Counted from the stretch's first letter, positions 33,314 through 45,402 are shown. The stretch: DNA of 64,000 nucleotides from Aspergillus flavus (GCF_009017415.1 NC_092404.1:2914001-2978000); one strand, 5' to 3'. Made by a program: numbers and translations. Notes: generated by a model not told the origin, from the letters alone.

Positions 33314-34578
33314 ATGCTCTGGGGATCACCATCCAAGCCAGAGGACTCGTCGGAGAAGCCCATTCCCCGCGAGAAACTGCCTCCGCAACTGCAGCAACTC
33401 GTGGATCACGATGACGGGTTCTATGATGATATCTACTCCTCCTAGTATGTGGTTCTGTTCTTCCTCTTTCCCCACACTTTTCCTTCCCCCGCAAAAAGGG
33501 AGCATCGTCACATCAAGAGATCCCCGGTATCTTGCGAGCTACCTATGACATCTTTCACTTCTCTTCGCTTTTCCACAAATTACAACAAGAGAATCCCTCA
33601 CTAACTGAACCTTCATTCGCCCAAAATCAACAGCTCCGTCGATTCCACCGACACTCCCTACCGATATGCCGGATACGCCAACCGACTCCGCACGGTGTTG
33701 CTCTCCGCGCATCGTTATGTTGCCTATACCTCCGACATAGGCGAATCCTTCCGTCCCGTCGCTCATCCGTATTTGGTGCGTTCCGCTTACGCCATCTCCT
33801 GGTCGTACTTGATCGGCGATGTCGCCCATGAGGGCTACAAGGCGTACCTGCGCAATCGCCGCGTACTCGCCCCGCCTGGCGAGGCCTACAAGGACGCCAA
33901 GGAGCTCACTCAGGAGCAAGTCATCAAGGGCATGGCCACCGGCAATGTGGGCGGTTCGTTACGCTCCTCCACGGGGGAATCGGATTCCCTGGAGCCGTGG
34001 CCCACGACCCGGATTCCGCTCATCGAGGATTACCGTGTGGTCATGGCTAAGCGGGCCGTGTTCCAGAGTATCGCCAGTATGGGTCTACCCGCGTTGACCA
34101 TTCATTCCATGGTGAAATACTCGGGACGCGCCTTGAAGAATTCCAAGAGTGTGTGGTTCCGCACCTGGGCGCCTATCGGAGTGAGTTTTTCTTTTCTCCC
34201 TTCTTGTTGTGTGATGTAAACATCTGGGTGGAGTGCTAACAGAGCCGTTGCTCCCAGCTTGGTCTCTCCGTCGTCCCCTTCCTCCCGTACATCTTTGACG
34301 AACCCGTTGACGAGGCCGTTGAATGGTCCTTCCGCACCGCAATCCGCGCCTACGCCGGTGAGGACGCCGTCCGCTCACTGCCTCCAGCCAAGACCGCCGA
34401 CCCTGATGCCAACGCCAGCACCGCAGCCCTCACCACCCACTCCTGGGAGGAATACAAGGAGGAGCGCCGTCGGGCGAAAGAAGAGCGGAAGAAGGAGCTC
34501 GAAGAACGCGGACGGAAAGGACCGTTGGCCTTGCTGGGCTTGGGGGGGAATGAGGACGCGAAGAAGAAGACGGACTAA
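33314..34578 (+). CDS. MTFP1/MTP18-like mitochondrial protein
   Basis: Exons 33314-33444, 33634-34180 and 34258-34578 (introns 189 and 77 nt, GT-AG) encode 332 residues. The body reads DTPYRYAGYANRLRTVLLSA, RYVAYTSDIGESFRP, YAISWSYLIGDVAHEGYKAY, VVMAKRAVFQSIASMGLPAL and later SVVPFLPYIFDEPVDEAVEW. This is the pattern of the MTFP1 (mitochondrial fission process 1, MTP18) family, integral inner-membrane proteins linked in animals to mitochondrial fission and membrane integrity. The fungal form has a longer C-terminus, here a highly charged helical stretch (EEYKEERRRAKEERKKELEE) after 280. Fungal function is little studied. All splice joins are in frame. Confidence 0.85.
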
Positions 34579-35453
34579 TCATAATTTGGACGTACCCTGC
34601 CCTGGTTCCGTCTCTTTTCCATTTGGGCTTGTCTGTTTCATTTATGCATGGGAGCGTTGCTGGTGTCTCTTTCGTTTCGTTTCGTGTTGTTCTTCTCACT
34701 TTCCATGTACATATACATATCTTGAACGTTGTCGCAGACTCAACGGAGGGCTTGCGTTGCCTGGATCATCTACTCTACCGGACCTCGCTCCGTCGATGGC
34801 ATGCCATCTCGTAGGTACCACGCTCGGGATACAGAGAGGGAACATCCTCAAAATCATTCAATCCATGCCAACGCATGGCTCATTTCGCTTTCTACTGGCA
34901 CTATACAACTGTACACACGGGGACAAGCGACAAATAGAAAAAAAAAAAGAAAGAAAAAAACACAAACCGGTAGTACAAGAACAAGAGGAACACGGACAAG
35001 AGGGAAAAAAGGGGGTAGTGTAGGATAGTACGACATCACTCGTCACAGATACCTTACCACCCATCCATTAGAGAGCGGGAGAGGAGGTTCAAATCAAAGT
35101 AGAAGAAAAAAGATATCTTTACTGTAAATAATAAAAATTGGCGAAGGGCAAGGTCTTTTGCACTGCGCCACCATCAAGGAGAGTAAGAAGGAGAAAAGAA
35201 AAGAAAAGCCAAAACAGAGGGGGAATAAGAAGAGAAGAAAAAGTATGTAGGGTGAATAACATAGAAAGACAAATGATATCCAAAACTTGAATACAGTCAG
35301 AAGATGCATGGCCATAGCTGCCACAAGGGCTACACAGAATCGATCGATTCGATCCAGATTTTCCCCCGTCTAATGGTGATTTTTTTGTGCGTGTTTTGTC
35401 TTTTGGTTTGCGACCCTCGTCCCAAAGAGAACCTCATCATGTACATCTCATTT
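34579..35453. other. Convergent 3' intergenic region
   Basis: 875 bp between the 3' ends of two convergent genes, with A- and purine-rich tracts near 34940-35260. Probably both 3' UTRs; no gene seen. Confidence 0.5.
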
Positions 35454-38333
35454 TTAGTTCCATCCGAGGGAGTTTTCGGCCATCACAGGGGCACTGATCA
35501 TCTGCGTACGCCCGGTGCCGCGGCTGTTGTTGCTGTTGCGCGACATACGGCCACCCGCTCCGAACAGAGGTGCACCGTTACGGCCCTCGCTCATCTGCTC
35601 GACATTCGAGCTCGACCGTTGGTGCAATTGACGCTTCTTGCGGTAGCGACGAGCCACCCAGAACATGCCCGCACCGTAGGCAGCGGCTCCCGCCACGACA
35701 CCAACACCAATGCCAACCGAGCTGGCATGAGTCGATCCGCTGCTGCTGGCACCCGCGTCCGAGTTGGGGTCCGACTCGCTGTTGCCATTGTCGCCGCCGG
35801 TGTTGCCGCTGGACCCACTCGAGCCGGAAGATCCACTGCCGCTCGAGGAGGAGCCAGACTCGCCAACCACCAGAGGAATGGAGGGATCAACCATCGACAT
35901 CAGAGCGTTGGCGGAGCCATCGGCCTGCTGGTAAAGCCGCGAGTTGGGGTTGTTCAGCATCTTCCGCAACGCGTCCACCTGATCGGTGGGAATGTACCCC
36001 ATGGCGACGGTAGCGATATAGCCCGTGCTCTTCGAGTTGTCGTAGGGCTGGATCGCCAACATAGACACCTCCTTTCGGAGGATCTCCAGTGCGTACTCCA
36101 AAGCGAGCGGAACGTAAAGGAAGATCTGCGAGGAAGACAGCGGCGTCGTGGCCACGAAGCTGTAGCGCAGCTTGCCATTGAATCCCAACTGAATCAGGGT
36201 CGAGTCTGCTGGCGGCTCGACGGGAACGTTGCCGGGCGAGATAGACCCAGGGAGTTGGGTCTGAGTGGACGTCGTCGTCGCCGTGGTGTGGGTGGCCGTG
36301 TTTTGCGTCGTCGGGGTCGGAGGGTCAACCAGAATCGTCGACGGCACCCAGTCAGTGGCGTCGCTCGTCGTGGTGGGCTCTGGGGTTGGGGTGACCTTCG
36401 TCGTTACCGTCGACTTCTCCGTCGTGCTGGGCTGTTCCGTGCTCGTCGGGGTCACGGTGGTGGAAGAAGCGGGAGTCGGTGTGTTCGTCGAAATCGGGTT
36501 GCTTTGGCTGGTGGGCACGTCGGTGGGCTTCGAGGAGCCGATGAGAGGAGTCGACGAGACCGACGACGGCAAAGACGAACCACTGGAGCCGGTCGAAGGA
36601 ACGACACCACTGGTCGATGTAGGAACGCCCGGGCTGATGACCGAGCCGGACGGTCCCGGGGTGAAAGTTTGAGTTCCCGTAGACGCTCCTGGGATGACCG
36701 GGCTGGATGTGGTTGAGCCGCTCGATCCGGACGATCCTGGGATAACGCCGCTGGTGGGCAGGCCACTGGGTTCCGGGATGGCTCCCGAGGAGGTGCCGGC
36801 GGAGGGGGTCGGCGTAGCTGGCGGGATGCTGATGGAGATAGTCGGCAGAATACCGGAAGAGCTCAGGAGGTCGGTGGAGCTTCCATTGGCGGTCGATGTT
36901 TCCGAACCGTTGGCAATGGGAGTCGAAAGAGCGCCGGACGGAAGCCCCGTGTCCAACAATCCGGAGGAGATAGCGGCGGAGGGTGACAGAATAGAGGACA
37001 ACAGAGCGGACGGCGTCGGGATCACGTCAATCGACGTGAGCTGACTGGTGGACTCCGACGAGTTGCCCGTGGTTGTAGGCAGGAGACCCGACAAAAGTCC
37101 ACTGTCCAATAGTCCGGAGGATGTGGCGGCCGAGGGGGAAACGACGGACGACACCGCCGATTGAGTTGGAATGACACCGGTGGACGTCGGCTGGCCGGAA
37201 GACCCGGTGACGGAGGAGCCTGCCGAGGCGGTTGGGATCACATCGCTGGAGGTCGCCTGATTCGCAGACGACTCCGAGACACTGGAGGTGCTCGAGCCGG
37301 AGAGGAGGCCGGACAGTAATGAATTGACCAATCCGGGGGTGGACGATGGCTGCTCGGTCGAACTCACCACACCGGTCTGCGAGGGTGACACCACCGTCGA
37401 GGTGCCCTCGGTGCTGCTGGCACCTGTTGCCGAATTCGACGGAACCACTGAGCTGGCCGATCCGCTCGAGACCTCAGTAGGCTGGACAGAGCTGGCACTC
37501 TCGGAGCTGCTGGCACCTGTTGCCGAATTCGACGGAACCACTGAGCTGGCCGATCCGCTCGAGACCTCAGTAGGCTGGACAGAGCTGGCACTCTCGGAGC
37601 TGGACGAGCCGCCAAACAGGCCGCTCACCAGATCGCTCAGCACGTTCCCAGTCTTCGTGGCGGTCGCGGACGGAGTAACGGCCGTGGTCGACGTACCGGG
37701 TTCCTGCGACGATCCCACCACGCTCGAAGTCGACGCCGTGGTGCTGTCCTCCGCCGCCAGGGTGGATGATGTCTGGGACACCGATGGGGAGACCGACTCG
37801 CTCGCCGCCTCCGACGACGTGGAAGCGTCCGTAGCCTTTGGCGATTCAGCTCCCGTCGACGATGACGGGGTCGTCTCCTGGTTCGAGGCCGCCTGGGATG
37901 CAGTCGAGCCGGTGGTGGTCGCTGCGGCGCTGGCCGCAGCCGGCTCCGAGGTCAACACGGAGCTCGTCACGGTCGAGGTCGAGGCGGTTCCGGCCGGCGT
38001 TCCCGTCAACGTATGCGTGTTGCCGGCCGCATCGATAGACAGGGTGATGACAACGACCTCGGGCGTTTCCGTCGGTGCCGGGGTGGCTTCTTGGGGCGGC
38101 TGCAGAATCGAATCGAGCACGTTGGTGTTGGACCTGGGCACTTCGACGGTCTCAGGCGCCTTGGACGATGCTCCGGGGGCCGCAGAGGTTTGGTAGTTGA
38201 TCAATCTTTTCATGTGTTTCGGCATGAAACGGGGCTTCAGCGTTGGCTCCTCGGCCGCGTTCCGAGCTGCAACCAGCTCGAGACCGCCGAGCGACAGCAA
38301 CGCCGTCAGTATCGACGTCGTCTGGGCGACCAT
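35454..38333 (-). CDS. MSB2: Msb2-type transmembrane signalling mucin
   Basis: An intronless frame of 959 residues. Residues 1-22 form a signal peptide (MVAQTTSILTALLSLGGLEL). Residues 40-700 are almost wholly Ser/Thr/Pro-rich mucin sequence with tandem repeats. From about 705 comes the conserved extracellular region: LIQLGFNGKLRYSFVATTPL, SQIFLYVPLALEYAL and GYIPTDQVDALRKML. A membrane helix (VGIGVGVVAGAAAYGAGMFW, about 875-894) precedes basic RRYRKKR and a cytoplasmic tail of some 60 residues. This is the architecture of yeast Msb2 and Aspergillus MsbA, the plasma-membrane sensor feeding the Cdc42/Ste20/MAPK filamentous-growth and cell-wall pathways. The coding DNA is GC-rich, unlike the surrounding AT-rich spacers. 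Mucin length varies between strains through repeat changes, which an exact 93-bp repeat here supports. Confidence 0.9.
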   Translation of the reverse strand: MVAQTTSILTALLSLGGLELVAARNAAEEPTLKPRFMPKHMKRLINYQTSAAPGASSKAPETVEVPRSNTNVLDSILQPPQEATPAPTETPEVVVITLSIDAAGNTHTLTGTPAGTASTSTVTSSVLTSEPAAASAAATTTGSTASQAASNQETTPSSSTGAESPKATDASTSSEAASESVSPSVSQTSSTLAAEDSTTASTSSVVGSSQEPGTSTTAVTPSATATKTGNVLSDLVSGLFGGSSSSESASSVQPTEVSSGSASSVVPSNSATGASSSESASSVQPTEVSSGSASSVVPSNSATGASSTEGTSTVVSPSQTGVVSSTEQPSSTPGLVNSLLSGLLSGSSTSSVSESSANQATSSDVIPTASAGSSVTGSSGQPTSTGVIPTQSAVSSVVSPSAATSSGLLDSGLLSGLLPTTTGNSSESTSQLTSIDVIPTPSALLSSILSPSAAISSGLLDTGLPSGALSTPIANGSETSTANGSSTDLLSSSGILPTISISIPPATPTPSAGTSSGAIPEPSGLPTSGVIPGSSGSSGSTTSSPVIPGASTGTQTFTPGPSGSVISPGVPTSTSGVVPSTGSSGSSLPSSVSSTPLIGSSKPTDVPTSQSNPISTNTPTPASSTTVTPTSTEQPSTTEKSTVTTKVTPTPEPTTTSDATDWVPSTILVDPPTPTTQNTATHTTATTTSTQTQLPGSISPGNVPVEPPADSTLIQLGFNGKLRYSFVATTPLSSSQIFLYVPLALEYALEILRKEVSMLAIQPYDNSKSTGYIATVAMGYIPTDQVDALRKMLNNPNSRLYQQADGSANALMSMVDPSIPLVVGESGSSSSGSGSSGSSGSSGNTGGDNGNSESDPNSDAGASSSGSTHASSVGIGVGVVAGAAAYGAGMFWVARRYRKKRQLHQRSSSNVEQMSEGRNGAPLFGAGGRMSRNSNNSRGTGRTQMISAPVMAENSLGWN
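37413..37602 (-). repeat. Exact 93-bp tandem duplication inside MSB2
   Basis: The blocks 37413-37505 and 37506-37598 appear identical by eye, with a few more matching bases. Each encodes 31 residues (SSSESASSVQPTEVSSGSAS and on). Identity at the DNA level within degenerate mucin sequence implies recent slippage or unequal exchange. Confidence 0.9.
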
Positions 38334-41300
38334 GTTGTTGACGTAAAGGATTTAATGACTCGGGGCGAAAGAGCGGCGAACGGCAGTAATATAGAAGGAA
38401 TGGACAGAGCGACAGCTCAAGCGGGCGCTTCCAGATCCACCGATGCAAGATCAAGTGTCGACTATCGAACTCAAGCGTTGAGGTTGCAGGCTCATAGACT
38501 GGGTGGCTGGGGACGATGGAGAGGGGGTTTATGCGACACTACCCCGGCCTCGTCTTTTCCGTTCGATGTATCTCCGAACGAATTACTCGAATGATCGGTC
38601 CGTCAGCGTAGCGTTCCACCAATCGATGAATTCCCTGTCCGACTGAACCACCCTGCGACAAAACGTCTCGACAACGACAAGCGGTAAAACTACAGTGACA
38701 GCGGGTCGATCGAGGGCAGGAGCCGATTCGTACGGAGGATTTGAGGACGGATCTAAACTGAAAACAACAACGCGCAGGTCAAAGAGCGGCAGGGGAGGTA
38801 CCCCTTTCACAGCGAAACAAGTAACGAACGTAGGTTGGAGTAAGGAGCGAACGACGAGGTCAGAAACGGGAAAACGAATGTGGGTGGGTGGTTGTGGTGG
38901 TGGTTCTGGTCGACGACGAAGACGAGATCCGGGAAGGCAGGAGAAGGAGGTTGTATGACTCTTCTTCCCTCTCGGTCGATGCAAGGAGACGGATGGCGGA
39001 TGAATTGTCCCCAGAACGGGCCGTTGACGTAGAATTGAAGATGAGCGATCAATGGAGAATTGGTGGCTACGTCAACGACAGCATCGAGAGAAGCAGAATG
39101 GGGGAGAGGGGGAAAGATGACGGTGAAGACAGAATACAACCACCAAAAAAAGAAACGAGGGTAAGAGAAGGGGAGAGAAAAAATAAAATAATACAATAAA
39201 ACGCAAATTAATCACAAAGGAAGGGAAGGACTGGGGAAAGGGAAGAAGGAGAGAGAGTGAGGGAGTGAGCAACGAGTGACTGGAGCGAAAGAATACTCCG
39301 TACGGACTAGTTTAGTCTAAGGGGGGGGGGGGGGGAAGAAGAGGCTGGCCGTGGAAATACCGCTGGCGTCAACGTCTGGATTACTACCCGTCACAGACCC
39401 ACCCCGGGAAGTATTATTCTTAGTACGACAGACTACAGTCCAAGTCCTCCTTACCGTACCGTACGACAGAACCTCCATTACTCCCTCACGACAGACCCTC
39501 AATAGTCGATATAATTCATGTCCAGGACGACGGAGGAGGTCAACATTCAGGGTATCACCGCTTCAATCTCCACTTGATCGACAGAAATGAACACAGAAAT
39601 GAGGAAGAACTAGTCGTCGATAGTAGAACTCTATCCCGTGTGACCCTGAAAGACTTGACGGTGCCATCAGTTGGTCGGGTTGGCGTTCCACGACCACATC
39701 TCTTGTACTATCATTCATGATCATGATCATAGAGATAGTACTCCGTACCCTGAGTCTGACAGGCATTATCCTCGAGCATGGACCACAGTCATTCTCCATC
39801 GTCGAAATTAAATCTGCAACTGTCAAGCGGATGGAAATTAATGGACATGGGGACCTGACCGTCTTCATTTAATTAGTTTTCGTTTTTAATTTCAACCGTC
39901 CCGGCATGAGGAAAATCCCCCTCATTCTCCTCCCAAGCGTTGGATTTCCCATGGAGACCCGAGGTTAACTCGCTGTAATATTTTTTTTTCTTTTCGTTTC
40001 TTTTCCTTGTTCGCTTTTCTCTTCTTCTGTCTGCATCCTGGCTGAGTAGGGAAGGAAAAAGCAGTACAGTGGTGGTACGGACCGAGAGTGAGGTGGCACT
40101 GAACCAGGATGCAGATCAGACGTACGTTGCTCATCGTAATAATACCAAAATCAATAGATTTCCAGCCTCTTCACCAATCCGTCTAGGTTCGGACCATTAC
40201 CAGGGCTAGACCGACGGTGTCCCACTAGTGTGTTGCGTGCCTGGAGGATTGTGGGGGTTTTTTCCTGCTTCCCTTTCCTGCCGGTGCGTGGTCTTTAATG
40301 TACATCCACACAGAGATGACTTAACCGCCCAGCATCCCAGGTGAAGAACGCTTGTTCTTCCTCTTTCTTGTCTTATTTTTAATTTCCATTGCATGACTGA
40401 GAGGAAAGGAATATTGATTCCGTCCCCCAAGGTATGCAAGTAGACTACGTTGTACATACGTACAGGATGTACTCCGTACAGGATGTTTGTTTGTACATAC
40501 ATGTACCCATGGGCTGTAAAGTCGGTAACATTGGGAGTTACCAAAGCATAGTCATCTCATCATCAAAAAGAGAACTCTGGACGAGAAAATATATAAAAAA
40601 TAAAAATAAAAATAAAAATAAAGAAAAACAAAAAAAAAAGTCAGCAAAAATCAGCGACTCACGGTCAGATTGGATTTTGGCCCCCCCTTTTTTTTTGTTC
40701 TTTTCTCACGCTACATCCACCTTCATGGTCGCATCGATGCCTCTTTTTACTCATCTGCCGGGCGCCCGTTACTATAATTACGTCGGTTCTCTGCCCTAAG
40801 CCTCCCTTAGCCGGAACTTAGTCAAACACAATGGACCTCGTTTGGAAGTCTCTCCTCGGTAGTCTCTACTAGACTAGATAGATTCTCGAGTCGTAGGCCA
40901 AGAAAGACTAGACAGTCGGTCTTCTAACCACGTGCGGTCCTCCTTTCATGACGGACGCATATGATGCTGATCCCGCATCCCCCTCCCTTCGCTCGCATCA
41001 GACAATTTCCCACTGCCGAGAGGGATGAATGAGGGCAGTGTTCTTCACATTCCCAGCCCTGACGTATCCGGAATGTGACAAGCGAACCAGTCAGAGTCCT
41101 GCTTGAACCAACGGGGCTCACGTCAAGGCTGAAACACGTTGCCCATGGACTCCAGTTTCCCTTCCGGTCTCAGCAGAACCGAGCCAGAGGAGAGGGGGGG
41201 ACGGACAAAAGAAAAAAAAAAGAAAACAACGCGGTACCGTACATTCCACAGGTTCCCAATAAGGCAATCGTGTCTCTCTGCCCCCCGCCTAAGAACCAGG

Positions 41301-42118
41301 ACCAAAAGTGATATAGGGTTGGCGTTGTCCACCAGAACCTCAATCAGTCTCCGTGCGCCGACCGACGGCCTTCCCCCTTCCCTCTGTGCTCGTTTTTGGT
41401 CCTGATCGACGAGAGTCCATGCGTTGATAAGCCGTCCAGAGAGGAACTCGGATCATCGGGTGTCTCATCCCGGGCGGTGCATGGATGCATCATTGGCGGA
41501 TGAGGTTCTATTTTGGCTTGGGATGGATCCCAATCCTGCGTGGAATAGTCTCAATAGTTGGGAGACTTGTGTAGTTTGCGACTGTGCTCCGTCGATTGCA
41601 ACGTACCTCAATTCTTGTAGTCTTCTTTCTGAAATTTTTGCGAATTTGCGATCCCTCCTTTCTGGTCGCGATGCGATGTGATTTCCCCGGGCCGGGCAGA
41701 CCCAATGGAACGAAAGCATTAAGGAGGGACGCTAAGCCTGTTCCTGGCAAAGGCCCCACTCAACTCCCGTGGTTCATTCGTCGCTTACGGTATGGTGGTT
41801 TCAGGTTTCCCTGGCCGTCATTGGATTGGTTCGCCGTACCGTGGTATGGATGTTGTTTAATTTCATCCCTCAACTTCCACTCAGTTTGGCAGAATTTGTA
41901 ACTAATGGACAAACAATGAAGGAATGAAATTTAACAGGTCAAACAACTACTACGTCGCCATGAACCATTACCTTAGGTTTCGCCCTATGTATCATTGTAT
42001 CACTGTCTCTAGGGTACGGAGAGTTCACCCAGACGCGACCAAGAACTTGATCGACCGCCACAGACCCTCATCAGATGAACTCTAAGCTCCAGAGTTCGTA
42101 TCCCACAATGCGATTCAC
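38334..42118. other. 3.8-kb spacer upstream of MSB2
   Basis: No gene is supported in nearly 3.8 kb. On the MSB2 strand, 39100-39260 is strongly pyrimidine-rich, typical of fungal transcription starts, so a leader of about 0.8-0.9 kb is likely. Other contents are a G15 run at 39321-39335, TACTCCGTA motifs at 39294, 39739 and 40470, an (A4-5T)n stretch near 40590-40625 and short homopolymers. Open frames here look accidental. Confidence 0.5.
39321..39335 (+). repeat. G15 homopolymer
   Basis: Fifteen consecutive G, an unusually long G-run for a fungal genome and able to form quadruplex-like structures; its length may vary or be misread. Confidence 0.85.
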
Positions 42119-42668
42119 TTACAGACGAGAGTTCCCCTGAGTTCGTCTCTTCGTCACCAGGCCCGTACACTCAATCTCAACATCCGTTCCCAGTGGCAAC
42201 GTCTTGACAGCCACACACGTCCGGGCCTGAGATCAGTCAGCACGCGTATCTAACACGTAAACACCAGCACGTACCGGCTTGGGATCCTGGAAAAAGCTCT
42301 CGTAGACCTCGTTCACCGCGGCAAAATCCCCCATGTCCGCCAGGAATATATTCACCTTCACCACGTCCTGGAGACTCGAGCCGCCCGCGACGAGAACGGC
42401 GCTCAGGTTGCGGAGGATTTGTTTCTAGAGTCCATGAGTCAGTCGCCCTTCTGTAGAGAAACAAGAACATATCCGAACTCCGTCAGAGGAGGACCACACA
42501 TACCGTTCGCTCCTGGATGGGTCCTTCGACCATCTTTCCCGTGCTGGGACTCACACCCACTTGTCCCGAGCAGTAGATCTGCTCACCGGCCACGATGGCC
42601 TGCGAGAGGAAGGACGGAGGCAAAGGTGCGTCCTGCGTGCGGACGGGTGTCCTGTTGGGCTTCCACAT
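42119..42668 (-). CDS. RidA/YER057c/UK114 family protein (enamine/imine deaminase)
   Basis: Exons 42504-42668, 42275-42424 and 42119-42226 (introns 73 and 48 nt) encode 140 residues. The family signature is clear: AIVAGEQIYCSGQVGVSPST, then QILRNLSAVLVAGGSSLQDV and VNIFLADMGDFAAVNEVYES, with a terminal segment ARTCVAVKTLPLGTDVEIEC. The Arg in ARTCVAV is the conserved substrate-binding arginine of RidA, which hydrolyses reactive 2-aminoacrylate and related imines, protecting PLP enzymes. Length and trimeric-fold residues are normal. The family acts in the cytosol or mitochondria. A TGAGTCA element lies in the first intron (about 42435), of unknown meaning. Confidence 0.92.
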
Positions 42669-43482
42669 CGTTTCTTGCGTGTTTTCTCTTTCGTGAATCT
42701 GGGGAGATCGGTCGAGGAAGTGCTATGTAGGTGTGGTCTTGGCTGGATTGATAAGGCGGGGTGGACCCACTGGACTTGCTGAGGGTCCAGTAAATGATAG
42801 TGGTGTCGATGCCATTGCTGCGTGGTCTATCAGGACATCATCTGAAGCGTGATACCTTCAGTACAGTACCTGTAGTGAGGAGAGTACTAGTCGTGGGTTT
42901 TTGTGGGTGGTTTTGTAGAGTATCGTCCTAGTCGACTTCACGTCTCCGGAAGATATATCTCCGCACTCCGTTATATATAACTAACTGTCGTAGATGAACA
43001 TACCAACGCCATGTAGCGTCGAACGCGTGTACCCCTGAGAAATTAACGAGAAACTCAAATCTACACTCGAGCCTCTCTTTCTGAGCCCTGATAAAAGAAA
43101 TCCTCCCATAGTGATTACAGAAGAAGGGGACAGAGAGAGAAACTACATTGGCAGAGCTCCAGCGTTGTCGTAAGAGGTTGTATATCTACGTCTACTTCTA
43201 CATTCCAAATGAAACGAGCATCCTCTATTGAGCTTTCTCAGCATATACTGTAAAATCATGCAGGTCTCTCGGTGGCAGCCGTATAATTGTAGGACTATCG
43301 ACAGTGTTATTCAGTATTATGCAGATGAACGCGCACAGCAGCACGCGGAGCCCATTCATTCACTGTAGACTCGACCAACACATTCACTGCCCACAACACT
43401 GTACCTTGGTAACCCACCGACTCTGCACTCATGTCGACCTCACCCTGACTGCCATCACTCACTGTCGTTCTCACTTCCAAAC
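42669..43482. other. Divergent promoter of RidA and the 43.5-kb gene
   Basis: 814 bp without a supported gene; nothing specific recognised. Confidence 0.45.
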
Positions 43483-45214
43483 GTGTTCTTACTCATGGAG
43501 CTAGACGAACCGGATCACAGAGGAGCCGCTGCGAGCATCCCAGGCCAGGGCTCATCCAACGCAGCAGTCCTGTCCGCAAAAGAGAAAGTCGTCGAGATCG
43601 AAGTCCACGGTCTGAAGGCGAGGGTCTTCCTGAACTGTTCCGAAGAAGACCTCATCCCTTCTCGATACCTCAAAAAAGCCGAGCGAGCACGTATGTATAT
43701 GTATACACCATTTCCCTGGGGTTTCTTCTCCACATACCCTCTTTCATCTCGTCCAGAGCGATGGAATCGTAAACCCAATAAGAGAGAGACGAGAGTGAGG
43801 GCAGTACTAACCATCGCTAGCTGTGGCACAACGCACGATCTGGCTCTTCCGTCGCCAACAGAATGCGCGCCAGGTCAATCTGAACCGGTGGTCGAAGGTC
43901 GACATTCGTTTTCGAGGGGTGTTTAAAACGCTGAAGAAGGTACCGCTATTTCGAAAGGGTTAATATGAAGATGATGTAGGTCATTGGGGTCCTCCGGCGC
44001 GGGAATACGACTTTGCCAGTGCCGCCAGGGCGCAGGGACAAGTCGTCTATGCTCTCCTTGACGAGGTTCTAGATGCGCTGAAGATCACGCGTGAGACAGA
44101 GAGTGACGAGTCTTATTTTTATCTTCGGTATGCTTTCCCTTAAGATCTGCTGTTTCAAATCCTCCATTCGCTCCCGGAAGTTAACGATAATTAGTGCGCG
44201 ACTGTTGAGCTGCCAATTGGAATACTGGACCGGATATCGCGAGAAGTACAAGGATGCCCCGATTACGGCGGGATTGCTAGCTATCGAACATTACCCAGAG
44301 CAACATTCTACGCGTGCGGTTCTCCCTGTATCCACGGTACGTCCTGACTAGCTCATTGTCGCGTGTGTTGCATCCGAGCGAACGTTGCTAAGCCCAGAGT
44401 TCTCTTACAGACAACAGAGGAGCACGTATTCCTCGAATCAGCCCTGGAAGGAAAGTTCAAGCTGCTTCTCTCGCAGTTGCTCCTGAACATCCACCGATTG
44501 CACCCCCCTGGCGATAAGTTCCCCGACCAAGAAGTGTTTCTGATCGGCCTGCACGGATCCCGATTGCATATATTCCGGGGCATCTTCCCTGGACATAAGA
44601 CCTCTCGGCTCTGGAGCGGCCGCCACAACGCATCGGGGACCGAGACGGAGATGCGGCGGCTCGTCGTTAGCAGTACCAACCACAGATTCTACGGCCGGCA
44701 GAATCTGGAGCGGTTCATGCAGAAGGTCGAGTGGCTCCAACTGTCAACGTCTGACAGCGAGCCGGATCCGCGTGTCTTCCGTATCTTGGGGAGTAAAGAG
44801 TACGATCTGTGGGTCGAATCGGACTTTCACGCCGCGCTGCGACTGCTGGTGGGTTTGGTCATGTATTTGATGAGTGGGCGCGCACGGTGTGGCATCCTGC
44901 AAGATAAATTTAGTTGCTCGCCGTACGATGAGGATGACGAGCCCGATTCGGAGGATGAGGAACTGCGAAGGAAGGTCGCGCAGGAGGAAGACGACGTGGT
45001 CCTACAGGAACGAAAGCTGAGGGCCCTGAAGAGGCAGAAACGGGAGGAGGATCAGGAGCGGTTCTGGAGACGAGAGGCAATGCGATCGTCGACCAATGAC
45101 CGCATTGGAGGATTCAAAGATTTTCGCCAACCGTGGTGGGACTGGGTCTGGGAGGACAAGCATGATGATGGATGTGCCAAAGATGATGCCGACGTGATTT
45201 TCGAAGGCCCTTAA
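43483..45214 (+). CDS. Uncharacterised fungal protein, five exons, acidic coiled-coil C-terminus
   Basis: I do not recognise a family. Exons as I read them: 43483 (or ATG 43495)-43690, 43821-43939, about 43980-44127, 44195-44336 and 44411-45214. Exon 1 carries VEIEVHGLKARVFLNCSEED. Later blocks are AQRTIWLFRRQQNARQVNLN, REKYKDAPITAGLLAIEHYP, FLIGLHGSRLHIFRGIFPG and GSKEYDLWVESDFHAALRLL. The C-terminus is acidic then helical and charged (DEDDEPDSEDEELRRKV and following), likely a coiled coil. All joins work except that between exons 2 and 3: a 40-nt intron (43940-43979) has a good branch point but leaves the frame one base off. Using the AG at 44035 restores the frame but drops likely coding sequence. 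The protein has about 450 residues and no membrane segment or signal peptide. Confidence 0.65.
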
Positions 45215-45402
45215 CTGTCACCCATCATGTGGTCAAAGTGTTGGCTGCTGTACGACTGTCCAGTGGTGGAAAAGGGATCTGGGAAAGATAAACGCCACAT
45301 TCACAGCAAAACTGAGATTGTTCATGTCTACCTGAGAGAAGCTCGTAATATCCCATGTGTAGTTATTGCATATAATCCACAGCAACACGTCACAAAAACT
45401 TC

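Noticed and set aside
35304..38196. Long plus-strand frames opposite MSB2 (470 and 302 residues)
   Set aside because: Antisense shadows of GC-rich Ser/Thr-repeat coding sequence; compositionally biased and without domains.
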